Positions 6,838-15,306 of a stretch of 23,135 nt of DNA are shown one piece after another. The position numbers and the translations under genes were made by a program. The stretch covers positions 1 to 23,135 of the IMG/VR virus record IMGVR_UViG_3300020221_000125, one strand, 5' to 3'. Numbering within the stretch: position 1 is the first letter of the stretch; the number at the start of each line of letters is the position of its first letter. Source of the DNA: a virus. The notes below the pieces were generated by a model. That model was not told the origin of the DNA and made no database searches. It saw only the letters and a program-made list of their open reading frames with translations.

Positions 6838-8223
6838 CTACTTTTTACCAACAGAATCTCTAACTAAATTCAAATAAGTATAATGAAATTTTCTAGAGAC
6901 ATATTGATTAATGTCTGCAATTAAATAGTTACCACTTAATTCTTTATTAACTGAATTTTCTGCAGTATTTCCTGATGATGGGTTTGGAAACTCGCAGTAA
7001 ATTATATCTCCAGCGTGTAAAGAAAAATCACCTGGTACGGTAATTGAAATTTTGTTTGAAAAAAGTTGATTAAATCTTGCAATTGATTGATGAAGATTTA
7101 AATCTTTACTGTCGTTCATTTGACTTGGATTTTGTCTCCAAGATTCTAATTGTTTGCCCCCAGTTGTTCCCGATGGGAGATTGCCGTTATCTTTTACAAG
7201 ACACATTAAACGGCAAGGTTTATCTGGATCTAAAAATTGTTGGTCAATAAAGTCAAGTTTTTTTCCTGCTGTAGTTGCATTATTTTTTTGAGGTGATGAT
7301 TTTACAACTAATTGTTGATCACTATCCGTTCTTCTTTCCGGTGCAATTCTTTGGGATTCCGTTGCTGAATTTATAACCGCATCTACCTTGAAAGTGTATG
7401 GATCAAAATATATTATTCTTGTGTTGTATGTCCCAATTTGCATTTTATTTTGAATATTAATATTTTCATCAATAGAATATTGTAGAATCTTTTTAAAAGA
7501 TCCGTCTGAATATTCATCAGATTTGCTTGGAGGAGTATTTGTATAGATGTATTTGTTCTTTGCAGGTTGACCTAATAAACCATCAACAGATTTAAATTTA
7601 TACCCCTCTGAAGTTTTGAAAAAGAAAAACCCAGCACAAGATCCAGACTTACCAAGAGGAATAGCTTTGGGTGATAACCAATCTAAAATATATAATGGTT
7701 TGCGATCATTACCAATAAAATTGTAAACGTTTTCTGTGTCCTCCACATCAAGTTCAGAGTCATTTAAACCAAATATTTTTCCATCTTTCAAAATACTTTT
7801 GATTGTTTCAGATATTTTACCACCATATCTTCTCACAACTCTCGTCTGTTCATTTGACAAATACTCTCTTGGGAACAAAGACATCATAAAAGATGCTTTT
7901 TGTGTTCCTACATCACCAGACTTAATTGTATTTGTATATAAAGTTTGTTTGAATTTAACTCCTTGAGAGTCTTCTAAAGCAATTTCAACTTCTTCACCAC
8001 CCCTCAAAAATCCAGATAAAACATTGGTCTGTGATCCCTCAACAACACCAGCACCAACGTCAATTGCAGCAACATCCATAGAAGAAGTCGCATTCAAAAT
8101 ACTTTCATAGTAATTCAGTTCGGCAACACCGGAGAGAAAATCAACAACACTATTCGGACCTTTTTTGACAAGAAAAGTCAGAAATTTAGCTTCTTTGATT
8201 GATTTTAAATCTAAATTTGACAT
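6838..8223 (-). CDS. Baseplate hub protein, gp27-like
   Basis: A 461-residue protein with an N-terminal region of mixed strands (ELNYYESILNATSSMDVAAIDVG near 35-55, EEVEIALEDSQGVKFKQTLY) and a C-terminal region with FSLHAGDIIYCEFPN and SGNYLIADINQYVSRKFHYTYLNLVRDS. That pattern (mixed strands plus a C-terminal 'y.i..v.h....y.t.l.l.r') is the usual look of hub proteins of the gp27/gpD/VgrG type, which form the ring on which the gp5 spike sits. T4 gp27 is 391 residues. Position also fits: T4 has 26-51-27, and here gp26, the gp51-position ORF and the two large tail proteins precede it. It begins inside the stop of the upstream gene (TAATG). Identity is a context-aided guess; a generic virion structural protein is the alternative. 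Confidence 0.6.
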   Translation of the reverse strand: MSNLDLKSIKEAKFLTFLVKKGPNSVVDFLSGVAELNYYESILNATSSMDVAAIDVGAGVVEGSQTNVLSGFLRGGEEVEIALEDSQGVKFKQTLYTNTIKSGDVGTQKASFMMSLFPREYLSNEQTRVVRRYGGKISETIKSILKDGKIFGLNDSELDVEDTENVYNFIGNDRKPLYILDWLSPKAIPLGKSGSCAGFFFFKTSEGYKFKSVDGLLGQPAKNKYIYTNTPPSKSDEYSDGSFKKILQYSIDENINIQNKMQIGTYNTRIIYFDPYTFKVDAVINSATESQRIAPERRTDSDQQLVVKSSPQKNNATTAGKKLDFIDQQFLDPDKPCRLMCLVKDNGNLPSGTTGGKQLESWRQNPSQMNDSKDLNLHQSIARFNQLFSNKISITVPGDFSLHAGDIIYCEFPNPSSGNTAENSVNKELSGNYLIADINQYVSRKFHYTYLNLVRDSVGKK

Positions 8224-10883
8224 TATGCTGTTGCTTTATTTACTGCGATTTCATAATCTAATTTATTATTATTTACACCACCACCATCAGCAACAATCAT
8301 ACCTCTACCAGATTGGTTTTGGTTCATCGGAACATATACAATTTGTCTGACCACTTGTAATTTTGTTAAAGGTCTATCATAAGATGCAAATCTAGAAACA
8401 CCTGAGTATGATGTTGCGGATGGAGAGTATGGTTTTGATGGTGTCATTTTTACTTGTGATGGTTGCATTGGAACATTTTTAGCTCCAACTTTAGATTTTT
8501 TATCTTTACCTAAATTATATTTCTCAGCATTTTTTAGTATGTCTTCGGCAAATCCAAACCTATTACCCTCTACAGAATAACCTTCGTATCCTTTAATGAA
8601 TTTCTTGTGTGCTGATTTATCATTTCCTTTCATCATTGAAAGTCCAGCATTATATGTTTGCCCCTCTACAATTGTGTATTCTAGTTGAGCATAAAAGTCA
8701 CCAATCTGTTTATTGTTTTTTTCTGCCCATTTTTGATATCCTAACCATCTAGCCCCAGCAGCTGGATCAATCCTCCATTGAGCCAATCCGAATGCTTTTC
8801 CATTATCACCTATGGCATCTGGTCTTAATCCGGATTCTTGCAAAAGGTTTCCAACCATATAAGCGGCACCAGTATCAGAAAATCCTTTTGACTTATAAAA
8901 AGCAAGTGCTGCTTTGATTTTGTCATCTTTACCTGTAGGAACATTGACTGGTGCAGGAGCGCTACCATCCGGTTCTTTATCTCCACCACCACCAGCTCCT
9001 CCAGCTGCTTTCTTAGCTTCCTCTGTTGCATTAAGCATAATAAATTTAATCAACCCTTGTAAAGGAGATAATGTATCATATAAAGCTTTTCCTAAAAATT
9101 GAGTAATTGCATTTGACAAAAATAGACCAAAATCTCTTCCAACTACTTTCTGAACCAGGTTTCCTAATCCTGGCATTGTTTTATCTAAAAAATTATAAAT
9201 TGATACTGCTAATGGGTTTCCAAGAAGATTTCCAATTCCCGCAGCAATTCCTAATGCATTGGACTTTGAAAATCTTTCTTTACCTAAAGCTAAACTAATT
9301 CCCAATGCGGCAAATGGACCAATACCTGCTGCACTTGAAGAAATTAAATTTGCAACATCAGTAAATCCACCAAAAAGTTTTTCACCAATCCTATCTGTTA
9401 ATTGAGGATCTGCAGAAATTTTGCTTATAATTGGATTGGATGAAGATGTTCCTTGTTGTTGAATTGCCTTTTGAGATGAACCAAGACCTCTAGATGCAGA
9501 TGCAGTTGATTTTGGTTTTCCACTAAAAAAGTTTTGAACTCCACTTACCAATCCACCAAAGAAATATCCTTTTGGTTTTTCAGTTTTTTTCTTTGGTCCT
9601 TTCTTTTTATCATCTGGTTTATTTGCGAACATATCATATACTGCACCACCTAATAAGTCACCCAAAAATCCACCAAGAATTGTTCCTGCAAATGGAACAG
9701 GGATTAAGGTTCCAAGTCCTGCGCCAAGAGTAGCACCAACTGCTTTTGCTGCTGCTCTTCCTGGTTTCTCTCGCAATATTGCGAGATTGATAATAAAATC
9801 AATCAGTCCACCAATGATGGGTATTCTACCAAATACTTTTCCAGCTAATCTTAATCCACCTCTACCCAAAACTCTTGCTGCTAATCTGGTAGGTAATCTT
9901 CCTAATCCTCTACCAAAAAGTTTACTACCACTTTCTGTTCCACCCAAAGAACCCATCATTCTTTGAGGTGTTATTCTTCCTTTATCTACATATCTACTTA
10001 AAACATTTTTTGTTGCTTGTGTAGAATTTAAACCTTTTGCTTTCTCTAAATCATATAATCTTGCAAAAGCATCACCATATTTTTGTCTTATTAAAGCTCT
10101 CTTAGGATCGTGCTCTCTAAGAAGTTCTTTTGCACTTTTTAATGGACCTCCTTTACCTCCACCACCTCTCTCAGGTCTCTCAAATAAATCCAATCCATCA
10201 GCAACAGCAGAAAAAATATCACCGATGATAATGCCTGCCATCAAGGCATCTATGATACTAAACTTCTTATCAATTTCGTTAATTGCTACAGCAAGGTCTT
10301 TTTCATTCTTATCAATTTGAGCTCCAGTAATGGAACCCAACATTTTAGTTCCAGCAAGAGTAACGTTATACAACGCAGACCCTAAAGCATTGGTAATGGG
10401 ACTTAAGTATTTTTGAAGTATCTCTACTCCTTTTAAAAAGTTACTTACACCTTCCATTATTTTTGGAAGATAATCAAAGAAGGTATTAACCAACCATCCG
10501 ACAAACAAAAGAGTTAATGCATTTTTAAGTCGATCCAAGAAACTCATTCCAGGAATACGAGGTTTGGGTAAATTTAAAGTATTTTTTTTAGATTTACTTT
10601 CTAATTGCTTTTCTTCTTTCTCCTTTTCTTTTTTATCCTCAGTATCTCTTTTTTTGATGATTTCTTTTGTTTCTTCTTTTGCCCTTTTGCTTATAATACC
10701 ATTTATCTTGACTAAAGTTCCGTAAATTGGAACTAGTGCTCCACCAGAAACCCCACCACCACCTTTAGAACTGGGAGAAAATTTACGAACAGCACCTACA
10801 TTAGAAACTTTAACCATAGAAGATGAGAGTTTTATCCCTCTACTTCCTGCCTGTGGTAATAGTTTTTGTGATGAAATTGCCAT
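8223..10883 (-). CDS. Large tail protein with C-terminal phage-lysozyme-like domain
   Basis: An 886-residue protein. In order: a Gly/Ser-rich N-terminus; a Lys/Glu coiled-coil stretch (64-100); a membrane-like helix module, FLDRLKNALTLLFVGWLVNT (115-134); a long Gly/Ala/Leu-rich part (150-630) with repeated hydrophobic helices like tape-measure or hub proteins; a Gly/Pro linker; and an enzymatic domain at about 654-792. That domain has VGNLLQESGLRPDA (probable catalytic E683), GDNGKAFGLAQW and later GYEGYSVEGNRFGFAEDI, the pattern of the phage tail lysozyme family (Pfam Phage_lysozyme2). It would cut cell-wall glycan during DNA injection. A unique tail (800-886) ends the protein. It follows its paralogue by two bases and overlaps the gp27-like gene. 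Confidence 0.75.
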   Translation of the reverse strand: MAISSQKLLPQAGSRGIKLSSSMVKVSNVGAVRKFSPSSKGGGGVSGGALVPIYGTLVKINGIISKRAKEETKEIIKKRDTEDKKEKEKEEKQLESKSKKNTLNLPKPRIPGMSFLDRLKNALTLLFVGWLVNTFFDYLPKIMEGVSNFLKGVEILQKYLSPITNALGSALYNVTLAGTKMLGSITGAQIDKNEKDLAVAINEIDKKFSIIDALMAGIIIGDIFSAVADGLDLFERPERGGGGKGGPLKSAKELLREHDPKRALIRQKYGDAFARLYDLEKAKGLNSTQATKNVLSRYVDKGRITPQRMMGSLGGTESGSKLFGRGLGRLPTRLAARVLGRGGLRLAGKVFGRIPIIGGLIDFIINLAILREKPGRAAAKAVGATLGAGLGTLIPVPFAGTILGGFLGDLLGGAVYDMFANKPDDKKKGPKKKTEKPKGYFFGGLVSGVQNFFSGKPKSTASASRGLGSSQKAIQQQGTSSSNPIISKISADPQLTDRIGEKLFGGFTDVANLISSSAAGIGPFAALGISLALGKERFSKSNALGIAAGIGNLLGNPLAVSIYNFLDKTMPGLGNLVQKVVGRDFGLFLSNAITQFLGKALYDTLSPLQGLIKFIMLNATEEAKKAAGGAGGGGDKEPDGSAPAPVNVPTGKDDKIKAALAFYKSKGFSDTGAAYMVGNLLQESGLRPDAIGDNGKAFGLAQWRIDPAAGARWLGYQKWAEKNNKQIGDFYAQLEYTIVEGQTYNAGLSMMKGNDKSAHKKFIKGYEGYSVEGNRFGFAEDILKNAEKYNLGKDKKSKVGAKNVPMQPSQVKMTPSKPYSPSATSYSGVSRFASYDRPLTKLQVVRQIVYVPMNQNQSGRGMIVADGGGVNNNKLDYEIAVNKATA

Positions 10884-10885
10884 TT

Positions 10886-12916
10886 TTATCTAACGATTTG
10901 TCTGGCGGCTGCAGCACCAACACCTTGAGGGTCTTGTTTTGCTGCTGATCCAGATAGAACTGAACTTTCTGGTGCTTGTCCTTGTTGACCTCCAGGAACA
11001 CCGGTGATTTGGTCTATTGTTGGAAGAACATCAATACCTCTAGCATTAAAGGGTTGAGTGATGTAATTTAGATAAGCAGATGTCATTCTCCTTTCTTCTT
11101 CCGAGGCAAAAACAATTCCTTTTGATCCCGTTGATTGCGTTGATTCCGTTGATGATGTTGTGTCTTCTCCTGGAGGTATAGAACTTTCACCTGATAATGA
11201 TTCTGCAGAAATACTATCTTTCTTACCCAGAACATAATTTGACCAAACTTCGTGAAATCTCTTTGACCCTTCAATATGAACATGAGGTCCTGTTGATTCT
11301 CCAGTGCTGCCTTGAATACCTAAAAATTTTCCTGCTTTAACTGTTTCACCACTTTTTACAAAAAGTTTGCTAAAGTGTCCAAATAAAGCAAGATTTTTTC
11401 CACTTGAATCGACAAGTTCTACGGCATTTCCATATCCACCTGCAACGCCAGCATATTTTACTATGGCATCCACAGGAGTTGGAACATTGTAATTTGGATA
11501 CTTTGGTCCATCTATAATATAATCTTTAGTAATTCCATATTTTCTCACAGAATCACCAGTTCCATGGTGTTTTCTAAGTTGATTAAAATTAACTGGAGCA
11601 CTTAATGGTGTTAATCCACCGCCCGAACTATGTAAAATAAGTCCACCACCGGAAGCATACATTCTTCCACCAGAATATGTTGGACGGTTTGTTCCACCTC
11701 CAAGTTTATTCATAGAAAGTAAGAAGTCTTCACCAAATGTTTTAACTGCTGGTTTGGAGAAAACGATCTCTCCTTCAGTCAGATTGGCAGGGACCCTATC
11801 AATTCCAGATGGACCCTCAACTACCCCACCATCATCATACTCACCAACTCCTTGTAACATTCCATATGGACTTGCTGCTCCCATATCACCAACACCACCA
11901 ACACCCTGAAGACCTAATCCCCTTCCTGCTTGTGCTCGTGCTTTATTTTCTGCTTGAGTTTCTCCTGCCTGTCTTTGTCCAGTGACTTCATTTGCGGCAA
12001 CAGCAGCTCCTGTAACAGCGAGTGGAACTGCAACAAAAGGATTTCTAACAATTCTAGCAGCTGCACCCAAAAGTCCTCTACCACCTCTACCTCTACGAAG
12101 ACCAGAGAGAAGACCTTTTCCTTTTGCAAGGTCAGCAATCATTCTAACAAGGAACTTTATTAAATTTCTCCCCAACCACCTAACGACTTTAACTAGTGGA
12201 TTATTAAGAGCAACATATAAAAGTAATAACTTTCCTGCATTTCTAGAAAGAAAATCTACAATTGCATTAAAAGTTGTAATATTTTTGGGGTCTGATATCC
12301 AATCTATAAGAGTATTTGCTACCCACCCCAAAAGTAAAAGACCTATAGCATCACGAATTCTTTGAAAAATACCGATGACAGGCTTAAAGGTTTTTTCAAG
12401 TGCGTTAACAATTCCTTTGGAAGTCTTTTCTAATGAAGACTCTTTTGCTGTTTTATCTTCCTTATCTTTACGTGCCTTTTTATCTCTCTCATTTTTCTTT
12501 TTCCGTGCTTCTTCTTCTGATAAATTCTTCCAAATATCATTCAGAAGAGAATCAATTTTTCCTAAGATTTCTGCATTATCGTCTACAAAATTTTCTTTAG
12601 GTAAAACTCTACGTGATAAAGAACCTGCTGCAGGAGCACGATACTTAACTAACCCCGCACCTCCAGTTTTTCCACTAAAAACTGCCCGAGGATTGATTGT
12701 TGTTTTTTTAACTTTTACTGAATTTGTTTTTCCTTTAACTCTTTGAAACTCCTCACGAACTGCCATCTCTTCATCACGGGAAAGACCACCCTTTCCCACA
12801 CTAATCTCAACTAACTTTTCACGCAAATATCCTTTATAGGATTGCATATCAATTTCATCGGTCTCTTCAAGGCCCAGTATTTTAAGTATGTCTGTGCTTA
12901 CTTGTTCAACCGCCAT
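10886..12916 (-). CDS. Large tail protein with M23 peptidase-like domain
   Basis: A 676-residue protein. N-terminal helical region; Lys/Glu coiled coil (133-165); a module FQRIRDAIGLLLLGWVANTL (184-203) matching the downstream paralogue; hydrophobic/Arg-rich segments (215-310). A stretch at 361-408 (DDGGVVEGPSGIDRVPANLT, EGEIVFSKPAV) is typical of tape-measure and tail proteins. An M23/LytM-like domain follows (about 448-552): GGYGNAVELVD, LFGHFSKLFVKSGETVKAGK, GSTGESTGPHVHIE. The HxH pair (H545, H547) and GH(514) are present. The first zinc ligand motif is unclear: HGTGD (451-455) offers H-x3-D, but the aligned site reads GITKD. It probably cuts peptide cross-links of peptidoglycan, or is a structural relic. 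The tail (570-676) is Ser/Thr/Gln-rich. Confidence 0.75.
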   Translation of the reverse strand: MAVEQVSTDILKILGLEETDEIDMQSYKGYLREKLVEISVGKGGLSRDEEMAVREEFQRVKGKTNSVKVKKTTINPRAVFSGKTGGAGLVKYRAPAAGSLSRRVLPKENFVDDNAEILGKIDSLLNDIWKNLSEEEARKKKNERDKKARKDKEDKTAKESSLEKTSKGIVNALEKTFKPVIGIFQRIRDAIGLLLLGWVANTLIDWISDPKNITTFNAIVDFLSRNAGKLLLLYVALNNPLVKVVRWLGRNLIKFLVRMIADLAKGKGLLSGLRRGRGGRGLLGAAARIVRNPFVAVPLAVTGAAVAANEVTGQRQAGETQAENKARAQAGRGLGLQGVGGVGDMGAASPYGMLQGVGEYDDGGVVEGPSGIDRVPANLTEGEIVFSKPAVKTFGEDFLLSMNKLGGGTNRPTYSGGRMYASGGGLILHSSGGGLTPLSAPVNFNQLRKHHGTGDSVRKYGITKDYIIDGPKYPNYNVPTPVDAIVKYAGVAGGYGNAVELVDSSGKNLALFGHFSKLFVKSGETVKAGKFLGIQGSTGESTGPHVHIEGSKRFHEVWSNYVLGKKDSISAESLSGESSIPPGEDTTSSTESTQSTGSKGIVFASEEERRMTSAYLNYITQPFNARGIDVLPTIDQITGVPGGQQGQAPESSVLSGSAAKQDPQGVGAAAARQIVR

Positions 12917-13079
12917 TTTGTTGTTTGAGTTTCTCTTCTTCTAAATGTTGTTTTAATAAACTAACATAAACATCTCTTTCCCAAGGAATCCAATTTTCAA
13001 TATCCCTCAAAGAATATTTATGGTACTGCATCAAGGCAAAGTTTATTTTATAGTATGACTCCAAATCAATATGGTTCAT
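12906..13079 (-). CDS. 57-aa protein in the gp51 (hub assembly chaperone) position
   Basis: A 57-residue protein, MNHIDLESYYKINFALMQYH..., ending in a charged helix with WIPWERDVYVSLLKQHLEEE. It starts two bases after the gp26 stop (GGGTGAGTATG, with the ribosome-binding-like GGTGAG inside the gp26 end) and overlaps the start of the M23 tail gene by 11 bases in another frame. This tight coupling strongly supports translation. T4 has gene 51, a hub-assembly catalyst, directly after gene 26, so position suggests the same role, but T4 gp51 is about 250 residues and I cannot show homology. The 'PWxRxVYVxLLxxHLxEE' pattern also resembles small chaperones encoded ahead of tape-measure genes. Confidence 0.75.
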   Translation of the reverse strand: MNHIDLESYYKINFALMQYHKYSLRDIENWIPWERDVYVSLLKQHLEEEKLKQQNGG

Positions 13080-13081
13080 AC

Positions 13082-13804
13082 TCACCCGAAAAAAGATGCT
13101 AAGCCCTCCAAAACGACGGTACTCTTAACTTTTGTTTTTGGATTTGTCACTTCAATTTTGTGACTCAACTTTGGCATTGTTTCAAAAAACTTTTCAATTT
13201 GTTTAAATTGATTTGAATTTAATTGTTCTAAAAATTCAATTAATTCTTTTTTAGTCACATCCTCCGATGCCCAAGATTCATCTTGATTAAAAATAACATC
13301 AATGCAGGAAGCAATTAAATCAAATGATTGTTCTATACTTGCATTATTACCAGTAAAATCAAAATTATTTTTAATAAATTCTTCTAATGATGGATATCTC
13401 AATCTCATCGTAAGATTATCATCAAGTTTAATGTCCTTATTATGTTCTTCTGTTTCCTGGACTTCAATTTCATCCAATACAATTTTGACTGGAACTGTCG
13501 TCTCTTCATCATCAGGACAAATAATACTAACTTCTACTTCCTCTCCAACAGATTTTCCTCTGATGTTCAAGAACAAGTATTCAATATCAAAAGTAGGTAA
13601 TCTTTCAATTTTAATTCCCTTTGTAATGATACAATTATTCAAGACATTTTTAATTGCTGTAGAAATTTGCTTATTATCCTGACTTTCTAAAGCAAGAACT
13701 AATACTTTTTCCTCTTTAACTAAAAATGGTCTATATTGTACCTCTTGTTTTGTTGAGGGTAATACAAGATGGTATACTGGTGTGGCAATCTTCGGTAAAG
13801 GCAT
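13082..13804 (-). CDS. gp26: Baseplate hub subunit gp26
   Basis: A 240-residue protein. The N-terminus, MPLPKIATPVYHLVLPST followed by YRPFLVKEEKVLVLALES, is the hallmark of the T4-like gp26 baseplate hub family (T4 gp26 is 208 residues). Further on are LPTFDIEYLFLNIRGKSVGE, an acidic beta region, MRLRYPSLEEF, and a helical C-terminal part. Gp26 is needed for assembly of the central hub of the baseplate. The gene begins 25 bases after an AATAAATA late-promoter-like element and is followed directly by the small gp51-position ORF and the large tail genes, as expected for the T4 26-51-27 order. Confidence 0.9.
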   Translation of the reverse strand: MPLPKIATPVYHLVLPSTKQEVQYRPFLVKEEKVLVLALESQDNKQISTAIKNVLNNCIITKGIKIERLPTFDIEYLFLNIRGKSVGEEVEVSIICPDDEETTVPVKIVLDEIEVQETEEHNKDIKLDDNLTMRLRYPSLEEFIKNNFDFTGNNASIEQSFDLIASCIDVIFNQDESWASEDVTKKELIEFLEQLNSNQFKQIEKFFETMPKLSHKIEVTNPKTKVKSTVVLEGLASFFG

Positions 13805-13829
13805 TGTGAAATATACAATTCAGTGTGAT

Positions 13830-13837
13830 TATTTATT
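13830..13837 (-). promoter_or_regulatory. Late-promoter-like AATAAATA upstream of gp26
   Basis: On the minus strand AATAAATA lies 25 bases before the gp26 start codon, in the 40-base gap after gp54. It matches seven of eight bases of the T4 late consensus TATAAATA, which is read by gp55-type sigma with gp33 (encoded in this window). Confidence 0.45.
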
Positions 13838-13844
13838 CAGTATC

Positions 13845-14834
13845 TTAAAATGTTGCTTTCGGAAAATCTCTTGTTGTTAAAATAATTGGACCTGGACCTC
13901 TACCTGCTCCTTCTGGATTTCGTCCAGGAACACGATAGGAAAGATCATTATTTACAATATTTCTAAGTTCAGGTACGTTCTGATTTAATGCTTCTGAAAG
14001 TAATCTTTTTTGTGTTGCTGTTCCAACTTTCTTAATCATTTGTCTATTTTGCAATGCATTAATATAAAGATCTTGTCTTCCAGATCCCTGTTGAGTAAGA
14101 GGAGTGTTTATGTCTAACCCTGTTGTATCAACGCCAAATTCTGGTTGAGGAGCTGAAGAAGTAGTAGAAGGCACAGCAGATCCAACTCTATCAAATACAT
14201 ATCTATCATATGAAAAAGATACAGAGCATTTTAAAATGTCTGAGGAATCATATGAAACAGGCATAGATGTAATATCAATTGGAAAAGCATTTATAAACCT
14301 ATAAGAAATTTTATCATAAAGTCCCTCATCTTTATTGAATTTAGCAATATAAAAATTGCACTTATAAGCACTTGGGTAATTAAATCTAAATGATCCCCTT
14401 TGACCATTTTCTTCATGAATCGCAGATCCATTTCCATAAGGACTTGCAATATAACTCATCCAAGATTCAAAAAATCTAATAACTTTATACGAACTATCAA
14501 CATAAAAAGTTAATTGAAGATCATTGTAAATCTTTCGATATGGAAACTTTTGTGAGACACCTGGAAAATCAGTTGTCATCTCTGTCGTTGCAAAAGAGTT
14601 TCCTGGTAAGGAAGCTTCATTGCAATACATTCCAATATCACTTGAAACAAAGGCAGGATCTACTCCAAAAGAAGTTAAAATTTTACTAAAAGGAGGAGCT
14701 CCTGCATTAGTTTGTCCACCTGCAACAGTTTCATTTACTAAGTGAACATAGTACTGAGAAGTCTGTGCAAGTTTAGTAAATCTACTCAGTATTTCTGAGG
14801 TTTTATAATGTCTTACTGGAATATTTCCTGCCAT
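13845..14834 (-). CDS. gp54: Baseplate tail-tube initiator, gp54-like
   Basis: A 329-residue protein, close to T4 gp54 (320). It has the tail-tube-type fold markers: CNEASLPGNSFATTEMTTDF near 70-90, KIYNDLQLTFYVDSSYKVIRFF around 101-122, then NAFPIDITSMPVSYDSSDIL and KCSVSFSYDRYVFDR near 190-220. These are shared by gp19, gp48 and gp54 in T4-like phages. Gp54 caps the baseplate and starts polymerisation of the gp19 tube. The C-terminal third is Gln/Asn-rich and ends GPIILTTRDFPKATF. It is the first gene of the large minus-strand structural operon and is divergent from the gp4-like gene. No clear Shine-Dalgarno precedes its ATG. Confidence 0.8.
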   Translation of the reverse strand: MAGNIPVRHYKTSEILSRFTKLAQTSQYYVHLVNETVAGGQTNAGAPPFSKILTSFGVDPAFVSSDIGMYCNEASLPGNSFATTEMTTDFPGVSQKFPYRKIYNDLQLTFYVDSSYKVIRFFESWMSYIASPYGNGSAIHEENGQRGSFRFNYPSAYKCNFYIAKFNKDEGLYDKISYRFINAFPIDITSMPVSYDSSDILKCSVSFSYDRYVFDRVGSAVPSTTSSAPQPEFGVDTTGLDINTPLTQQGSGRQDLYINALQNRQMIKKVGTATQKRLLSEALNQNVPELRNIVNNDLSYRVPGRNPEGAGRGPGPIILTTRDFPKATF

Positions 14835-14837
14835 GGA

Positions 14838-14845
14838 AATAAATA
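14838..14845 (+). promoter_or_regulatory. Late-promoter-like AATAAATA upstream of the gp4-like gene
   Basis: In the 37-base divergent gap between gp54 and the gp4-like gene, AATAAATA lies on the plus strand 26 bases before the ATG at 14872, similar to the spacing seen at gp26. A second, host-like element, TATACTATG, overlaps the leader. Both genes encode late virion proteins, which fits a late promoter. Confidence 0.45.
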
Positions 14846-14871
14846 TTTTTTAGTGATTATATACTATGTAG

Positions 14872-15306
14872 ATGAGTTACAAAGGAAAGTTTCGTCCAAG
14901 CAATTACAGAAAATATAAAGGTGACCCAACCAACATCATTTATAGATCTCTTTGGGAACTTAGATTTATGAAATGGTGTGATACAAATGAAAACATTTTA
15001 GAATGGGCAAATGAAGAATTTTGGATTCCATATCGTTCTCCCCTCGATAATCGTGTTCATAGATACTTTCCAGACTTTTACGTCAAAGTAAAAGAAAATA
15101 ATGGAACAATTAAAAAGTATGTAATTGAAGTAAAACCGATGCGACAAGTTCTTGAGCCAAAGATACAGAAAAGAAAAACTCAAAAGTATATTGCTGAGGT
15201 CAAAGAATATGCCAAAAATCAAGCAAAGTGGGAAGCAGCAAAGGAATATTGCAAAGATCGCATGATGGAATTTAAAATCATTACAGAAAAAGAACTAGGG
15301 ATATGA
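14872..15306 (+). CDS. gp4: Head completion protein gp4-like (PD-(D/E)XK nuclease fold)
   Basis: A 144-residue protein, close to the T4 gp4/gp50 size. It has the layout of a TnsA-like nuclease: IYRSLWELRFMKWCD (E29), RYFPDFYVKVK (D68) and YVIEVKPMRQ (E86-V-K88), followed by two Lys-rich helices. In T4-like phages gp4 is needed to complete DNA-filled heads before tail joining; the nuclease active site is conserved here. It is the first gene of the plus-strand block and overlaps the next ORF by four bases (ATGA). The start at 14872 is the first ATG after the promoter-like motif. Confidence 0.85.
   Translation: MSYKGKFRPSNYRKYKGDPTNIIYRSLWELRFMKWCDTNENILEWANEEFWIPYRSPLDNRVHRYFPDFYVKVKENNGTIKKYVIEVKPMRQVLEPKIQKRKTQKYIAEVKEYAKNQAKWEAAKEYCKDRMMEFKIITEKELGI

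Noticed and set aside
11930-12746. Plus-strand frames opposite the M23 tail protein gene
   Set aside because: Low-complexity Ser/Phe/Cys-rich translations that mirror the Gly/Arg/Lys-rich codons of the real gene on the other strand.
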